DNA from: CBCYMI01 sp965183855
GTDB taxonomy: Bacteria; Pseudomonadota; Alphaproteobacteria; Caulobacterales; Maricaulaceae
Length of the DNA: 64,000 nucleotides
Assembly (NCBI GenBank): GCA_965183855.1
Contig: CBCYMI010000031.1
Location: forward strand, 7,160 to 71,159
Reading direction: 5' to 3'
In this document: positions 37,786-47,470 of the stretch, piece after piece
How the letters are laid out: each line of letters begins with the position of its first letter
Position numbering within the stretch: the first letter of the stretch is position 1
Translations under genes and position numbers: made by a program
The notes under the pieces: generated by a model
What the model was told of the DNA's origin: nothing
The model's input: only the letters and a program-made list of their open reading frames with translations
Databases searched by the model: none

Positions 37786-38571
37786 ATGAAAGCGCATAGT
37801 TCAGATTCGAAACAAAAAAGCTTCAATAAGGATGATTTTTTTATTGGGTATACGTATAAAGGACAAATCAACAGAAGAGGATTCTGGCAAGCAGCGCTTG
37901 GATTTAGTTTTTTTTCTGGTCTTTGTGGACTAGGATTATCGGCATTTCAAATGACGCCTGGCAAAGGAAGCTGGAATATGTCCGAGATCATTCAATTATC
38001 AGGCTATCTGGAAACACATCCTTATCCTATTTTATGGACGAAATTATCTGGATCATTAAAGCCTGTTTTATTATATTGCCTGGAAAAATGTGGTGCCCAA
38101 AAATTACTTCAATCCTATCAACCAGGAATGGTTCGGCTTAAAGGCAGTCTTTTACATCATGATCAAAATTATGCATTTTCTATTTCAGACAATAAACAAA
38201 ACTGGATTGAAAGAAGCGAAGAGACTCCAGATTTTTTACTACCAAAACACGCTAAAAAAATATTGGATATTACACTTGAAGGAGAAATTCTAGATTCAAA
38301 ATGCTGGTTTGGTGCAATGAGACCAGGATTTGGAAAAATACATAAATCCTGTGCAAAACTTTGTATTGCAGGTGGTATTGCGCCTGTATTTTTTATCAAA
38401 ACATCTCCTCAAAAAAATAGGCTTTTAATTCTGACAGATTTATCAGGCAATGCTATTTCTTATGAATTAATGCCATATATTGCAGATCCTGTTCGAATTA
38501 CAGGCATGATTTATAAAAAAAACTCCTATTTTGAGTTCAGAATAAATTTAGATCAAATAATTCGGTTATAA
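37786..38571 (+). CDS. Membrane-anchored protein downstream of the Rieske gene
   Basis: 261 residues. A basic stretch NRRGFWQAALGF leads into one hydrophobic segment (about 34-56), resembling a Tat-type or signal-anchor N-terminus. The rest is soluble, with repeated KLSG/RLKGSLLHHDQ and DITLEGEILDSKCWFGAMRPG motifs and a Cys-containing KIHKSCAKLCIAGGIAPVFF element. It follows the Rieske segment after 33 bp and is probably in the same operon. I do not recognise a named family; it could be a redox accessory. Confidence 0.65.
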   Translation: MKAHSSDSKQKSFNKDDFFIGYTYKGQINRRGFWQAALGFSFFSGLCGLGLSAFQMTPGKGSWNMSEIIQLSGYLETHPYPILWTKLSGSLKPVLLYCLEKCGAQKLLQSYQPGMVRLKGSLLHHDQNYAFSISDNKQNWIERSEETPDFLLPKHAKKILDITLEGEILDSKCWFGAMRPGFGKIHKSCAKLCIAGGIAPVFFIKTSPQKNRLLILTDLSGNAISYELMPYIADPVRITGMIYKKNSYFEFRINLDQIIRL

Positions 38572-38825
38572 AATATTCTGTTTTTTATGCTTGTTTTAAC
38601 ATTTAAAACCTGCCAAACATTCAAATATTCATCTTTTAAAAATTAGGGGGTTTTATATTTCTTAAACTAGAGATAATCATTTTTGATGGAAGTTATTTTC
38701 AAGATTGATTTTAACCTTAAAATCATGTCATTTATGTTTTGTTAAAAATAAAATTAAGAATAATACAGGAAATATAATCTAAAGAATTATATCCTAAATC
38801 AAAGAAAAAACAGCAGGATTTTTAT

Positions 38826-40134
38826 ATGGCAAAAGTAGTAATGATTGGTGCAGGATATGTTGGTCTGGTTTCGGGAGCCTGTTTTGCAGATTTTGGACAT
38901 CATGTTACGTGCATAGACAAAAATAAAGATAAGATTAAAACCTTACAATCTGGTGGTTTGCCAATTTATGAACCAGGTCTGGATTTGGTTGTTAAAAAAA
39001 ATATTGCTGAAAAGCGTTTGGAGTTTTCAGTGAATCTTAAAACATTTGTTCGTCATGCAGATGTTGTTTTTATTGCTGTTGGTACCCCCTTCACGTCGAG
39101 GAGATGGATTTGCAGATTTAAGTTATGTTTATGACGCAGCAAAAGAAATCGCAGAGGTAATTAATGGCTATACAGTCATTGTAACTAAATCTACTGTTCC
39201 TGTTGGAACAGGTGATGAAGTCGAAAAAATTATTAGAAAATTTAGAGCAGATTCAGATTTTTCAGTTGTTTCTAATCCTGAATTTTTAAGGGAAGGGGCT
39301 GCCATTGATGATTTTAAACGCCCAGATCGCATTATTGTAGGGCTTAATGAGGATCGTCCCAAAGAGGTTATTAGGGAATTATATCGACCTCTTTATTTAA
39401 ATGAAACGCCTATTTTATTTACAAAGAGAAGGACATCTGAACTAATTAAATATACTGCAAACGCTTTTTTAGCAACAAAAATTACCTTTATTAACGAAAT
39501 TGCTGATTTATGTGAGAAATTAGGCGCAGATATTCAAGAAGTTGCACGCGGAGTTGGCTTGGATAACCGAATAGGACCTAAATTTTTAAATGCAGGTCCT
39601 GGCTATGGCGGTTCTTGTTTTCCAAAAGACACTTTGGCTCTTATGCAAACGGCTAGGAAAGAAGAAGCTCCTTTAAGCATTGTAGAAGCTGTTGTAAAAG
39701 CAAATGAACGTCGAAAAAAGAAAATGGCTGATAAGGTCATCAAAGCATTAAATCATCAGGTCTCTGGTAAGAAAATATCTATTCTTGGTTTGGCATTTAA
39801 ACCAAATACGGATGATATGCGCTATGCTCCTAGTCTTGATATTATCCCAGCCTTACAAAAAGCAGGGGCTGAGATACATGCATATGATCCAATTGCGATG
39901 GAAGAAGCAAAGAAGTATTTAAAAAATATCAAATTTTTCAATGACTTATACTCCTCTCTTGAGCAAGCTGATGCGCTTGTGATTATTACAGAATGGGATA
40001 ATTTCAGGGCAATGGATTTAAATCGGATAAAAAATCTAATGAGAACACCTGTTATTATTGATCTTAGAAACATTTATTCAATAGAAGAAATGAAAAATAA
40101 AGGATTTGAATATACGAGTATTGGCAGGAGCTAA
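38826..40134 (+). pseudogene. ugd: UDP-glucose 6-dehydrogenase, one-base insertion
   Basis: Frame one gives the NAD-binding N-terminus (VMIGAGYVGLVSGACFADFG) through VFIAVGTP. At 39086-39091 (run of C then TT) one extra base shifts the frame. Removing it yields SRRGDGFADLSYVYDAAKEI, KSTVPVGTGDEVEKI, SNPEFLREGAAIDDF, and the catalytic Cys in GYGGSCFPKDT. The rejoined protein is 435 residues, normal for UDP-glucose to UDP-glucuronate oxidation. The rest is well conserved, so the lesion is recent or a sequencing error. Confidence 0.92.
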
Positions 40135-40359
40135 ACAGATTTTTTGAGTTTAAAAATTGAAAAGAAATAAATATGCCTAAATCTAGATAAAACCTAAATT
40201 TAAGTATTGTTTCTATTTAATTTTTAAATCAGATTGCTCAACCATATTTTAATTTAAGGCAATCCTGGATAATTGAGATTTATTATCTGAAATGGTATAA
40301 AAAAGAGGCGATTTTAAGTAAAACGAAACAAGATGAACTGATCACATTATTTATTTCGA

Positions 40360-40700
40360 ATATAAGACAGGTTGTGCGGTCAAACGGGAAGGGTGTAAAT
40401 CATAATAAGAGAGTGATCTGTTTTTTTTAATGGTTTTGCGAAAGGATTATCTTTTAAATAGAGCTAAAAAAATCCTATAAAGATTTCAGTGGTAAGATTG
40501 AAGTTGATCTTAAGGGTGTTTGGCAGTGTTTGTAAAGCTCTAAATAGGAAAAATATGATCAAAAAAATGATCGTTTTGGTTTAGTAAAGCGCAGGCACAA
40601 AGTGTATACGAAGATAATCCATAAATATACTTCAGTATCAGATATTCATACACATTATTGAATATAAGAGAATTTTGGGATCGCATTATTTATACGGAAT
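40360..40700. repeat. Diverged ~340-bp repeat, copy B
   Basis: Homologous to copy A at 21182-21530, with conserved blocks in the same order and orientation (GCGGTCAAA, GTGTAAATC, GTTTGGCAGTGTTTGTAAAG, GAAGATAATCCAT). Frames are broken in both. Identity of the parent element unknown. Confidence 0.75.
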
Positions 40701-40865
40701 GTTGAATATGATTTGCTAAAGAGCGGTTTTAAGCTGTTCCGTCCAAGCGTCCGACAAGTGATTTTAAGTAATGTTTGGTTGTTTTTTATCTTTTTATTCA
40801 AAGAATTTCTAGATATTCGTTTGTTTTTTCATAAAATGGTTGAATATTATCCTTCATGAATGGGT

Positions 40866-40990
40866 TTTTAAGAAGCTTCAAGCAACAGCAAAGAAGTTTG
40901 CAAAGAACGAACACGGCGGCAGCTCAGGCAAAGGCAAGATAAGTAGCAAAAAACAAAGGAGGAAATAAAACCTCAGAGTCGCATAATAAT
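40866..40990 (+). pseudogene. Relic of an FHA/CdiA pre-toxin linker
   Basis: Codes for FKKLQATAKKFAKNEHGGSS and GKGK, identical to the linker of the module at 47.5-47.8 kb but on the opposite strand. After GKGK it changes and stops; a later stretch in another frame again resembles that module (NKTSESHNN). About 60 bp are essentially identical at DNA level, so the exchange was recent relative to the decay of copy B beside it. Confidence 0.85.
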
Positions 40991-41282
40991 TATTATGTTA
41001 AATAATTGATGGGTTTTATAAAATCATGCTTGAATTTTATTTAAAAGATTTTTTAAAATAAATCCTCCTTTTTATACCTTAAAAATTTTAATTTTTGTAA
41101 ACATCTATTTTATAAAGAGGTTTTATAAGATAACTCTTAAAAAATCAGTTTGTTAACAGGAAAATCAAATCAAATATTTTCTGATTATATAATAAAAAAT
41201 ATTCTGCTGGAATGGAGTTAAATTCAATAAACAAAAATAAGCAATAAGATGGCAAAGCCTATATTTCTATATTTTTGGAGTT

Positions 41283-42125
41283 TTATAATTCGATTTCCAT
41301 AAAATCATAAGCAGGCTCAATATGGTTATTTAAGTGAGATAATTTAGTTTTTAAGGTTTGATAATCCAGATCAATATGAAGATTCGTTAAAATAGCTCGT
41401 TTTGGATTAAGAATCTCAATCCATTTTAATGCTTGATCAAGGTTTGCGTGGCTTGGATGCCATTTATATCTTAAAGCATCAATGATTAAAACATCAAGTT
41501 CTGATAAATACTCATAATCTTTTTCATAAATATGAGATACATCTGGAATATAAGCAAAGTTTTCTATTTTAAATCCAAGAGCTTTAATTGGACCATGCTT
41601 TACCAAAATGGCAAAGAGATGAATTGAATTCATTTCTTCAAAGCTTACAGATTGATAAATTGGTAATTCATGTCCTGTCAAAATAGGAGGATGTATACTA
41701 TTGGGAGATGTTTCAAAACAATATCTAAATTTTTCTTTTATCTCGTTTAAAGTCATTTGTTCTGTATAGATAGGAATTGTTGTTCCAGTTTTAAGTGAAA
41801 ATGCTCTTAAATCATCAATGCCGTGTAATTGATCTGCATGGGCATGCGTATATAAGACACTATGAATCATCGGAATTTCTTGTTTATGATTTAATAATTG
41901 GTTTCTTAAATCTGGCGAGGTATCAATCAGGATATATTTTGATTTTTGTAGATTTCCTAGCTGACCTTCTTCAAAAACATGCATTAAAAGCGAACATCTT
42001 GTTCTTTTATTTTTAGGTTCATTTGGATCGCATACCCCCCAATTTCCATCAATTCTTGGAACGCCTCCTGATGAACCAGAACCTAATATTGTTAATTTGA
42101 TTTTTTGTCTGTTTTGAATCATCAT
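41283..42125 (-). CDS. MBL-fold metal-dependent hydrolase (PhnP/RNase Z-like)
   Basis: 280 residues with the metallo-beta-lactamase motif THAHADQLHGIDDLRAF and an early LGSGSSGGVPRIDGNWGVCD segment typical of the PhnP-like group that follows tatD in alphaproteobacteria. DTSPDLRNQLL, IPDVSHI and LTNLHIDLDY supply further metal ligands. It starts 13 bp after tatD. Substrate is unknown; a cyclic-phosphate phosphodiesterase activity is plausible from the family. Confidence 0.87.
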   Translation of the reverse strand: MMIQNRQKIKLTILGSGSSGGVPRIDGNWGVCDPNEPKNKRTRCSLLMHVFEEGQLGNLQKSKYILIDTSPDLRNQLLNHKQEIPMIHSVLYTHAHADQLHGIDDLRAFSLKTGTTIPIYTEQMTLNEIKEKFRYCFETSPNSIHPPILTGHELPIYQSVSFEEMNSIHLFAILVKHGPIKALGFKIENFAYIPDVSHIYEKDYEYLSELDVLIIDALRYKWHPSHANLDQALKWIEILNPKRAILTNLHIDLDYQTLKTKLSHLNNHIEPAYDFMEIEL

Positions 42126-42138
42126 ATGAGCCAGTTTT

Positions 42139-42936
42139 TTAAGATGAAATTGCTTTATTAAATAACTGATAAAAATTTTGAGTGGTGATATGAATGGTTT
42201 CTTCCAAAGACCAATTTTTTATTTTTGCCAACTTTTCCGCTGTTTTAATTAAAAATGCAGGCTCATTACGTTTTCCTCTATAAGGAATAGGAGCAAGATA
42301 AGGAGAATCTGTTTCAATCAATATTCGCTCTTTGGGAATTTTTTGTGCAATTGAACGTAAAAGCTCTGAATTTTTAAATGTTAAGATTCCTGAAAATGAA
42401 AAATAACCATCTAATTCCATAACCTGATCTGCTAATTTTTCAGTTGAGCTAAAACAATGCATTAAAGGTTTGAATTTTCCTTTTAACATTTCTTTTTCTA
42501 ATATATTTGCCATATCTTCATCTGCACTACGCGAATGGATAATCAACGGTAATCCTGTTTGGCGAGCGGCTTCTATATGGATATGAAAAGATGTAATTTG
42601 CTCTTGTTTTGGACTATTTTCATAATAATAATCAAGCCCTGTCTCACCAATGCCAATAATTTTCTTATGATGTGTATATTCAATCAAACGTTCGACTGAA
42701 ACATGCTCTATTTCTTGTTTGGCATAATGAGGATGCACACCGATAGATGAACTGATGAAATCATATTTCCTAGCAAGTTCCAATGTTTTACTACTTTCTT
42801 CAAATCGACAGGTAATAATTAATAAATGTCCTATTTTAGACTGAATTGCACGTTGAATAACCTGCTGATAATCTTCGCTAAAAGCAGAATCATGAAGATG
42901 AAGATGACTATCAATTAAATATGTATATTGTGTCAT
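42139..42936 (-). CDS. tatD: TatD family deoxyribonuclease
   Basis: A 265-residue TIM-barrel metal-dependent nuclease. LIDSHLHLHD holds the first metal ligands, GIGETGLDYYYENSPKQEQ the Glu, HSRSADEDM and MHCFSSTEKLADQ the next His residues, and ILIETDSPYLAPIPYRGKRN the final Asp. It begins 19 bp after the true end of holB. metG, which often lies between holB and tatD in this class, is absent. Confidence 0.93.
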   Translation of the reverse strand: MTQYTYLIDSHLHLHDSAFSEDYQQVIQRAIQSKIGHLLIITCRFEESSKTLELARKYDFISSSIGVHPHYAKQEIEHVSVERLIEYTHHKKIIGIGETGLDYYYENSPKQEQITSFHIHIEAARQTGLPLIIHSRSADEDMANILEKEMLKGKFKPLMHCFSSTEKLADQVMELDGYFSFSGILTFKNSELLRSIAQKIPKERILIETDSPYLAPIPYRGKRNEPAFLIKTAEKLAKIKNWSLEETIHITTQNFYQLFNKAISS

Positions 42937-42955
42937 AAAAACAAATTTATAATCC

Positions 42956-44018
42956 CTATTTATTGGTTGTTATTGTAGATAAAACTGATTCCAATGCATG
43001 TGCCAAATCAAGCCTTAAATATTGTGCTTCATTAAACAATTGATTTATTTCATACCATAGACTAATCCAGTTTTCTTTAGATTTTAGATTGGCAATTCTA
43101 TTTAAAGAGATATCCTGTTTTAAAAAATGTTCTATTCCAAAATGGCATTCAATAATTTTTTTTTAGAATTGATAAAAAAGATTCCTGAAAAAACTTCCAT
43201 TGTTTTGATGAATTTGCTGCATTTTCTGTTAATAGCTTAATACTTTGATATCCTGGATGAGGTAAGTTTATAAAAAAATTACAAATATGATCATAAAATT
43301 CATAGCCCTTATCTTCTAAAAGATAATCAAGATTTGCTGGAATTCCCTTTGCAAGAGAAAACAGAGTTTCTGGGTTGATTTTTTTTGTATCTATTTTTTT
43401 AAGCTTATTTTTATACAAAACCTGCAAGTTTTCTTTGCTTAAAGGATAAAAATCGAGCTTAATACAACGTGATTTAATTGTATCCAAAACGAATTTATAA
43501 TGATGTGAAATCAAAAAACAAATACTTCTTTGTGGTAATTCCTCAATTTGTTTTAAAATTGCATTTAAGGCATTTATATTCAACGCTTCTATAGGATCAA
43601 TCAGAGCAATTCTCCATTCTTGATTTCCAAGTTTTTTTTGAAAAAAAGCAGTCAGCTTTCTAACTTCAGAGACAGGAATTTCTCTTGGTTGCTGTTGATT
43701 TTTTTTATCAGATGGAGGATGTGTAATATACATAAAATTCTGATGAGAAGTTGATATGACCTGTTTGCTAATCATATGATCAGGATCTGTTCCTAAAATA
43801 CCATATTTTAGATCAGGCTTTGCCCCTAAAAGCCATTTCGTTATTTTAAGAGCAAAGCTAGCCTTTCCAATTCCTTCAGCTCCTGAAAATATCCAGGCAT
43901 TTGGCATCTGATTTTTTTTTACGATTGAATGGATTAATTCTTCCTGTTTTTCATGTCCCAGTATTTTGTTTTCTGGTTGAATTACTGAAAAGAATGGATC
44001 TGATTTCAACTCTGTCAT
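42956..44018 (-). pseudogene. holB: DNA polymerase III delta' subunit with poly-A frameshift
   Basis: A 289-codon frame covers the AAA+ part: FSVIQPENKILGHEKQEELI, the P-loop-like FSGAEGIGKASFALKITKWL, LKQIEELPQRS and SHHYKFVLDTIKSRC. It stops within a run of nine A residues (minus strand, near 43157-43165). With eight A residues the frame continues KKIIECHFGIEHFLKQDISL, then ENWISLWYEINQLFNEAQYL, to a stop at 42956, making a normal 353-residue clamp-loader subunit. tatD then follows after 19 bp. Slippage on the A run could produce full-length protein; a sequencing error is the simplest alternative. Confidence 0.88.
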
Positions 44019-44031
44019 ATCTTATAATAGC

Positions 44032-44667
44032 CTAAATTCCATATTTTTCATTAATGATCATATTAATTTTTTTAGAAATATCCAAAATACTGTTTTTAGC
44101 TTCAATCAAAACACAGCGTTTGGGATTTGCTTTTACAATGGATAAAAATCCTTTTCTGATTTTTGTTTGAAATTCAATATGTTTACTTTCATAATATGTT
44201 ATGTTTTCATCTCTTTCTTTCAAACGTTGTTTTGAAAGGTTTAGATCCATGTCAAAGATAAAAGTTAATTCTGGTGTAAATCCATTCAGTATAATTTGAT
44301 CTATTTTGGAAATAAAGGATTGTTCTATACCTCCTGCATATCCTTGATAAACGCGCGTTGAATCTGTATAGCGATCACATAAAACCCAATTTTCTTTTTT
44401 TAAAGCAGGTATAATTACTTTTTTTGTATGTTCTAAACGTGCTGCATACATTAAAATAACTTCTGTTTCGGTTAAAATTTGCTCCATTTTTTTAGAATTA
44501 AGCACAAGAGATCGGATGGTTTCAGAAAATTCAGTTCCTCCAGGCTCCCGCGTTAAGATAACTTTTTGTCCATGCTGTTTTAAATAAGTGGCTAATTTTT
44601 TAATCTGGGTTGTTTTACCAACACCATCCATTCCTTCAAAACTAATAAATTTATGATTATTTATCAT
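44032..44667 (-). CDS. tmk: Thymidylate kinase
   Basis: 211 residues; phosphorylates dTMP to dTDP. P-loop FEGMDGVGKTTQ (about 10-21), REPGGTEFSETIR for the DR-like motif, and LCDRYTDSTRVYQGYAGG for substrate binding. It sits 13 bp upstream of holB in the usual dacA-tmk-holB order. Confidence 0.95.
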   Translation of the reverse strand: MINNHKFISFEGMDGVGKTTQIKKLATYLKQHGQKVILTREPGGTEFSETIRSLVLNSKKMEQILTETEVILMYAARLEHTKKVIIPALKKENWVLCDRYTDSTRVYQGYAGGIEQSFISKIDQIILNGFTPELTFIFDMDLNLSKQRLKERDENITYYESKHIEFQTKIRKGFLSIVKANPKRCVLIEAKNSILDISKKINMIINEKYGI

Positions 44668-44734
44668 AGCAAAAATTGCCCTTAATTTTATTCTTAAACC
44701 GTATTTAAGGTATATTATTTAATGTTTTTTCTGA

Positions 44735-45907
44735 TTATATTTCATTACGAATAAAACTTTTTATTAAGGTAAAAACCCGATCAAAAATATTTTTTTTAAC
44801 CGAAACATCTTCCATCGCAATCAATGGCCAGGAAGCCAATATTTCATTTTCGAATTCAACCACAAGCTTTGCAATTTCATTATTTTGTTTAATTGGTGTA
44901 GGTATTGGGCTTTGATAATGAATATAAATTTTCAATTTATCCTTTTGTGGTTGATAAACACCAAGATTAATATCTGTTTTTCCTGTAATTGCTATTTTTG
45001 CTTTTTCTCCCATAAAAACAGGTAATTCATAAATTTTTTCATCTTTTTTATAGAGATTTACAACATGAAATTGATCAAAAGCTGCCTTCATCATATTGTT
45101 TGCTATTTTTGCACGCTCTTTTTCAGACTTTAATCCATTCATAACGATAATTCGCCGTTGATCACCTCTTTTAGCAGAAGCGACCAAGCCATATCCAGCA
45201 AGGCTTGTATGCCCAGTTTTTAATCCATCTGTTTGCGGATTATTATTGGAACCAAATAATAAAGGATTTCTATTATATTGTTTAATTTTATTCCATGTCA
45301 TGGATTTAATTGCATATAAAGGATAATATTCAGGATGCTCTTTAATTGTAATGCGAGCAAGCTTGGCAAGGTCATAAAGACTGCTTATATGTCCTTTTTC
45401 AGGCAAACCAGAAGCATTCATAAAATGACTATTCTTTAATCCCCAATGTATCGCTCTTTGATTTAGTTTTTTAATAAATGCCTGTTCACTTCCAGCCAAT
45501 CCTTCTGCAAGTGCAATACTGGCATCATTTCCAGATTGGATAATAATTCCTTTTAATAGATCCATAACATTGACTTTTTCTCCAGGAGTTAAAAACATTG
45601 TAGAAGATTTAGATGCCGCTCCTCCTGTTTTCCAGGCATTTTTACTAACAACAAACTGTGTATTTGGCTTTATTTCTCCAGATTTTAATGCTTCAAATCC
45701 CATTAATACAGTTGCGATTTTACTCATAGAGGATGGTGGAACAGGCTTATATCCATTCTTATTGTATAATATAATTCCAGTTTTATAATCCATGATTAAT
45801 GCATAAGGAGCCGAAATTTCAAAAAAAGGGAAGTTTTCTTCTTCCAACGCATGGGCTAAAGAATAAAAACTTGTGATGATTAAGAAGATGAAAAGTCGAA
45901 AACTCAT
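44735..45907 (-). CDS. dacA: D-alanyl-D-alanine carboxypeptidase
   Basis: 390 residues with a signal peptide cleaved after AHA (residue 20). The penicillin-binding motifs are SMSK (60-63), SGN (125-127) and KTG (230-232). A C-terminal beta domain and a final amphipathic helix (FDRVFTLIKSFIRN) allow membrane attachment, as in PBP5/6. It trims the terminal D-Ala of peptidoglycan stems in the periplasm. AAGGA precedes the ATG. rlpA lies just upstream, and the two probably share transcription. Confidence 0.95.
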   Translation of the reverse strand: MSFRLFIFLIITSFYSLAHALEEENFPFFEISAPYALIMDYKTGIILYNKNGYKPVPPSSMSKIATVLMGFEALKSGEIKPNTQFVVSKNAWKTGGAASKSSTMFLTPGEKVNVMDLLKGIIIQSGNDASIALAEGLAGSEQAFIKKLNQRAIHWGLKNSHFMNASGLPEKGHISSLYDLAKLARITIKEHPEYYPLYAIKSMTWNKIKQYNRNPLLFGSNNNPQTDGLKTGHTSLAGYGLVASAKRGDQRRIIVMNGLKSEKERAKIANNMMKAAFDQFHVVNLYKKDEKIYELPVFMGEKAKIAITGKTDINLGVYQPQKDKLKIYIHYQSPIPTPIKQNNEIAKLVVEFENEILASWPLIAMEDVSVKKNIFDRVFTLIKSFIRNEI

Positions 45908-46016
45908 TTTTTTCCTTTATACAACGCAATGATGATTTAAAAAAAACAGGATATAAATTTATATACCCTGTTTTTACTGTATGCGTATCAGAAAAAAAAA
46001 TCAAACGTCTTTCTAA

Positions 46017-47021
46017 TTAATTTACACTTGTAATAAATGCCTGTTGATATCCAATTGATTTCACTTTTAATTTTGCACGCTTGGCATGATCTAAAGAATG
46101 ATAAGGACCTAACATCACACGATAAACTTCATTTCCTTTAACCCATGCAGATTGGATATGTAATTTTTCTCGGGTTTTAGTTAAATGATCACCAAACTGA
46201 ATCGCTTTATTTTTTTCCTGAAAGGATTGAACCTGAACATAATGACCACTGCTTTCAATACGAGGTCTGGATAAGGCAACTGAATATTTTTTTTGGTAAA
46301 GAGGATCTTTATGTTTAACACTATCTTGTTTTGCGATTAGTTTTCTTTTGGATGTACCATAATAATTTTTTGGAATTGCATTTCCTGATTTTGTTGCAGG
46401 AGAGATATATTCCACTTTAACTTTTTCTATTCCTTTATTTTTAAAGCCAAGGATTTCTGCTGCTTTCATGCTTAAATCAATAATGCGATTATTAACAAAT
46501 GGTCCTCGATCATTAACACGCACAATAATACTTTTTTTTGTTTTGAGATTGGTAACTTTAGCAATGCTCGGCAAAGGAAGTGTTTTATGTGCAGCTGTTA
46601 ATTGATACATATTATAGGTTTCACCATTGGCAGTTTTTCGACCGTGGAATTTAGACCCATACCAAGATGCGATTCCAATTTTATTATAATCGGGCTGATG
46701 TTTTGGATAGTATTTTTTACCTGCTATTTTATATGGTTTTCCTATTTTTTGTTTGACAGGAGGATGGTTAGAAACATATTTTTTTAATTTTTTCTTGAGT
46801 TTTTTTGATGTTACAGGTTTATATTGTTTAACAATTTTATGTTCTGGATAGATATGTTTAACTGCTTTTGGAGGATGGTTACTATTATATGAACCAGAAC
46901 AGGCTGATAGGACGGAAAATAAAAATCCTGTCAATAAAATCAGGTTTGATTTTCTAGATAGGCAAAAGAAATATTGAAGTAATCCCGCATCTTTTATTTG
47001 TTTTTTTATTGTTATATTCAT
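46017..47021 (-). CDS. rlpA: Septal ring lytic transglycosylase RlpA
   Basis: About 334 residues. Despite a long lead (about 24 residues), a lipobox LSAC ends the hydrophobic segment GFLFSVLSAC, so it is probably an outer-membrane lipoprotein. The DPBB domain reads ASWYGSKFHGRKTANGE and RVNDRGPFVNNRIIDLS, with conserved catalytic His and Asp. A SPOR domain (YVQVQSF onward) ends the protein and binds denuded glycan at the septum. ATG 47021 is preferred to TTG 47036. Confidence 0.92.
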   Translation of the reverse strand: MNITIKKQIKDAGLLQYFFCLSRKSNLILLTGFLFSVLSACSGSYNSNHPPKAVKHIYPEHKIVKQYKPVTSKKLKKKLKKYVSNHPPVKQKIGKPYKIAGKKYYPKHQPDYNKIGIASWYGSKFHGRKTANGETYNMYQLTAAHKTLPLPSIAKVTNLKTKKSIIVRVNDRGPFVNNRIIDLSMKAAEILGFKNKGIEKVKVEYISPATKSGNAIPKNYYGTSKRKLIAKQDSVKHKDPLYQKKYSVALSRPRIESSGHYVQVQSFQEKNKAIQFGDHLTKTREKLHIQSAWVKGNEVYRVMLGPYHSLDHAKRAKLKVKSIGYQQAFITSVN

Positions 47022-47309
47022 GATCTTATAATCCAATTTCTCTTATTTTATTTTTTTTTTAAAACTGGTTGATTAGAGTAAGATATACAGCAATATAATA
47101 AAATTAGTCTTTACCAGAATGGTTAAAAAATCTTAAAATCTATTTTTAGGGAGATAGCTTCACTGATTTTTGCCAATTTAATGATACCCTCACCGAGTTA
47201 ATATTTGTATTTATCTATCTTAAGAGAAGTTTTATGTAAAAAATATTTCCAATCTCTAAAAACCCTCTTGCTTTTTAGTAATGATTATTGCTATGTAGAC
47301 GATTATTCT

Positions 47310-47399
47310 GGATGGGTGGTCGAGTGGTTGAAGGCACTGGTCTTGAAAACCAGCAGGCGGGTGACCGTCTCGAGGGTTCGAATCCCTCCCCATCCGCCA
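47310..47399 (+). tRNA. tRNA-Ser(UGA)
   Basis: A 90-nt cloverleaf with acceptor arms GGATGGG and CCCATCC, discriminator G and encoded CCA (47397-47399). The anticodon stem CTGGT/ACCAG encloses the loop CTTGAAA, with anticodon TGA at 47344-47346. A long variable arm (GCGGGTGACCGTC region) and GGTTCGAATCC T-arm confirm the serine class II type. The haemagglutinin toxin array begins about 70 bp away. Confidence 0.97.
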
Positions 47400-47406
47400 T
47401 TAACTT

Positions 47407-47430
47407 AAAAGAAATTTTTATATTTCTTTT
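47407..47430. terminator. Hairpin downstream of tRNA-Ser
   Basis: AAAAGAAAT (47407-47415) pairs with ATTTCTTTT (47422-47430), a 9-bp stem with a 6-base loop starting eight bases after the tRNA. The arm ends in T residues, so it may terminate the tRNA transcript; it is AT-rich and only moderately stable. It also lies beyond the end of the toxin array on the other strand. Confidence 0.6.
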
Positions 47431-47470
47431 GAGCTATCCTGTTAAAATTTCAGTATTTGCGGGGTTTTTA

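Larger units (their letters stand above)
40135..41282. other. 1.15-kb gene-free region with decayed elements
   Basis: No intact gene. It holds repeat copy B (40360-40700) and a pre-toxin relic (40866-40990), each described separately. The remainder is AT-rich without recognisable content. Confidence 0.65.
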
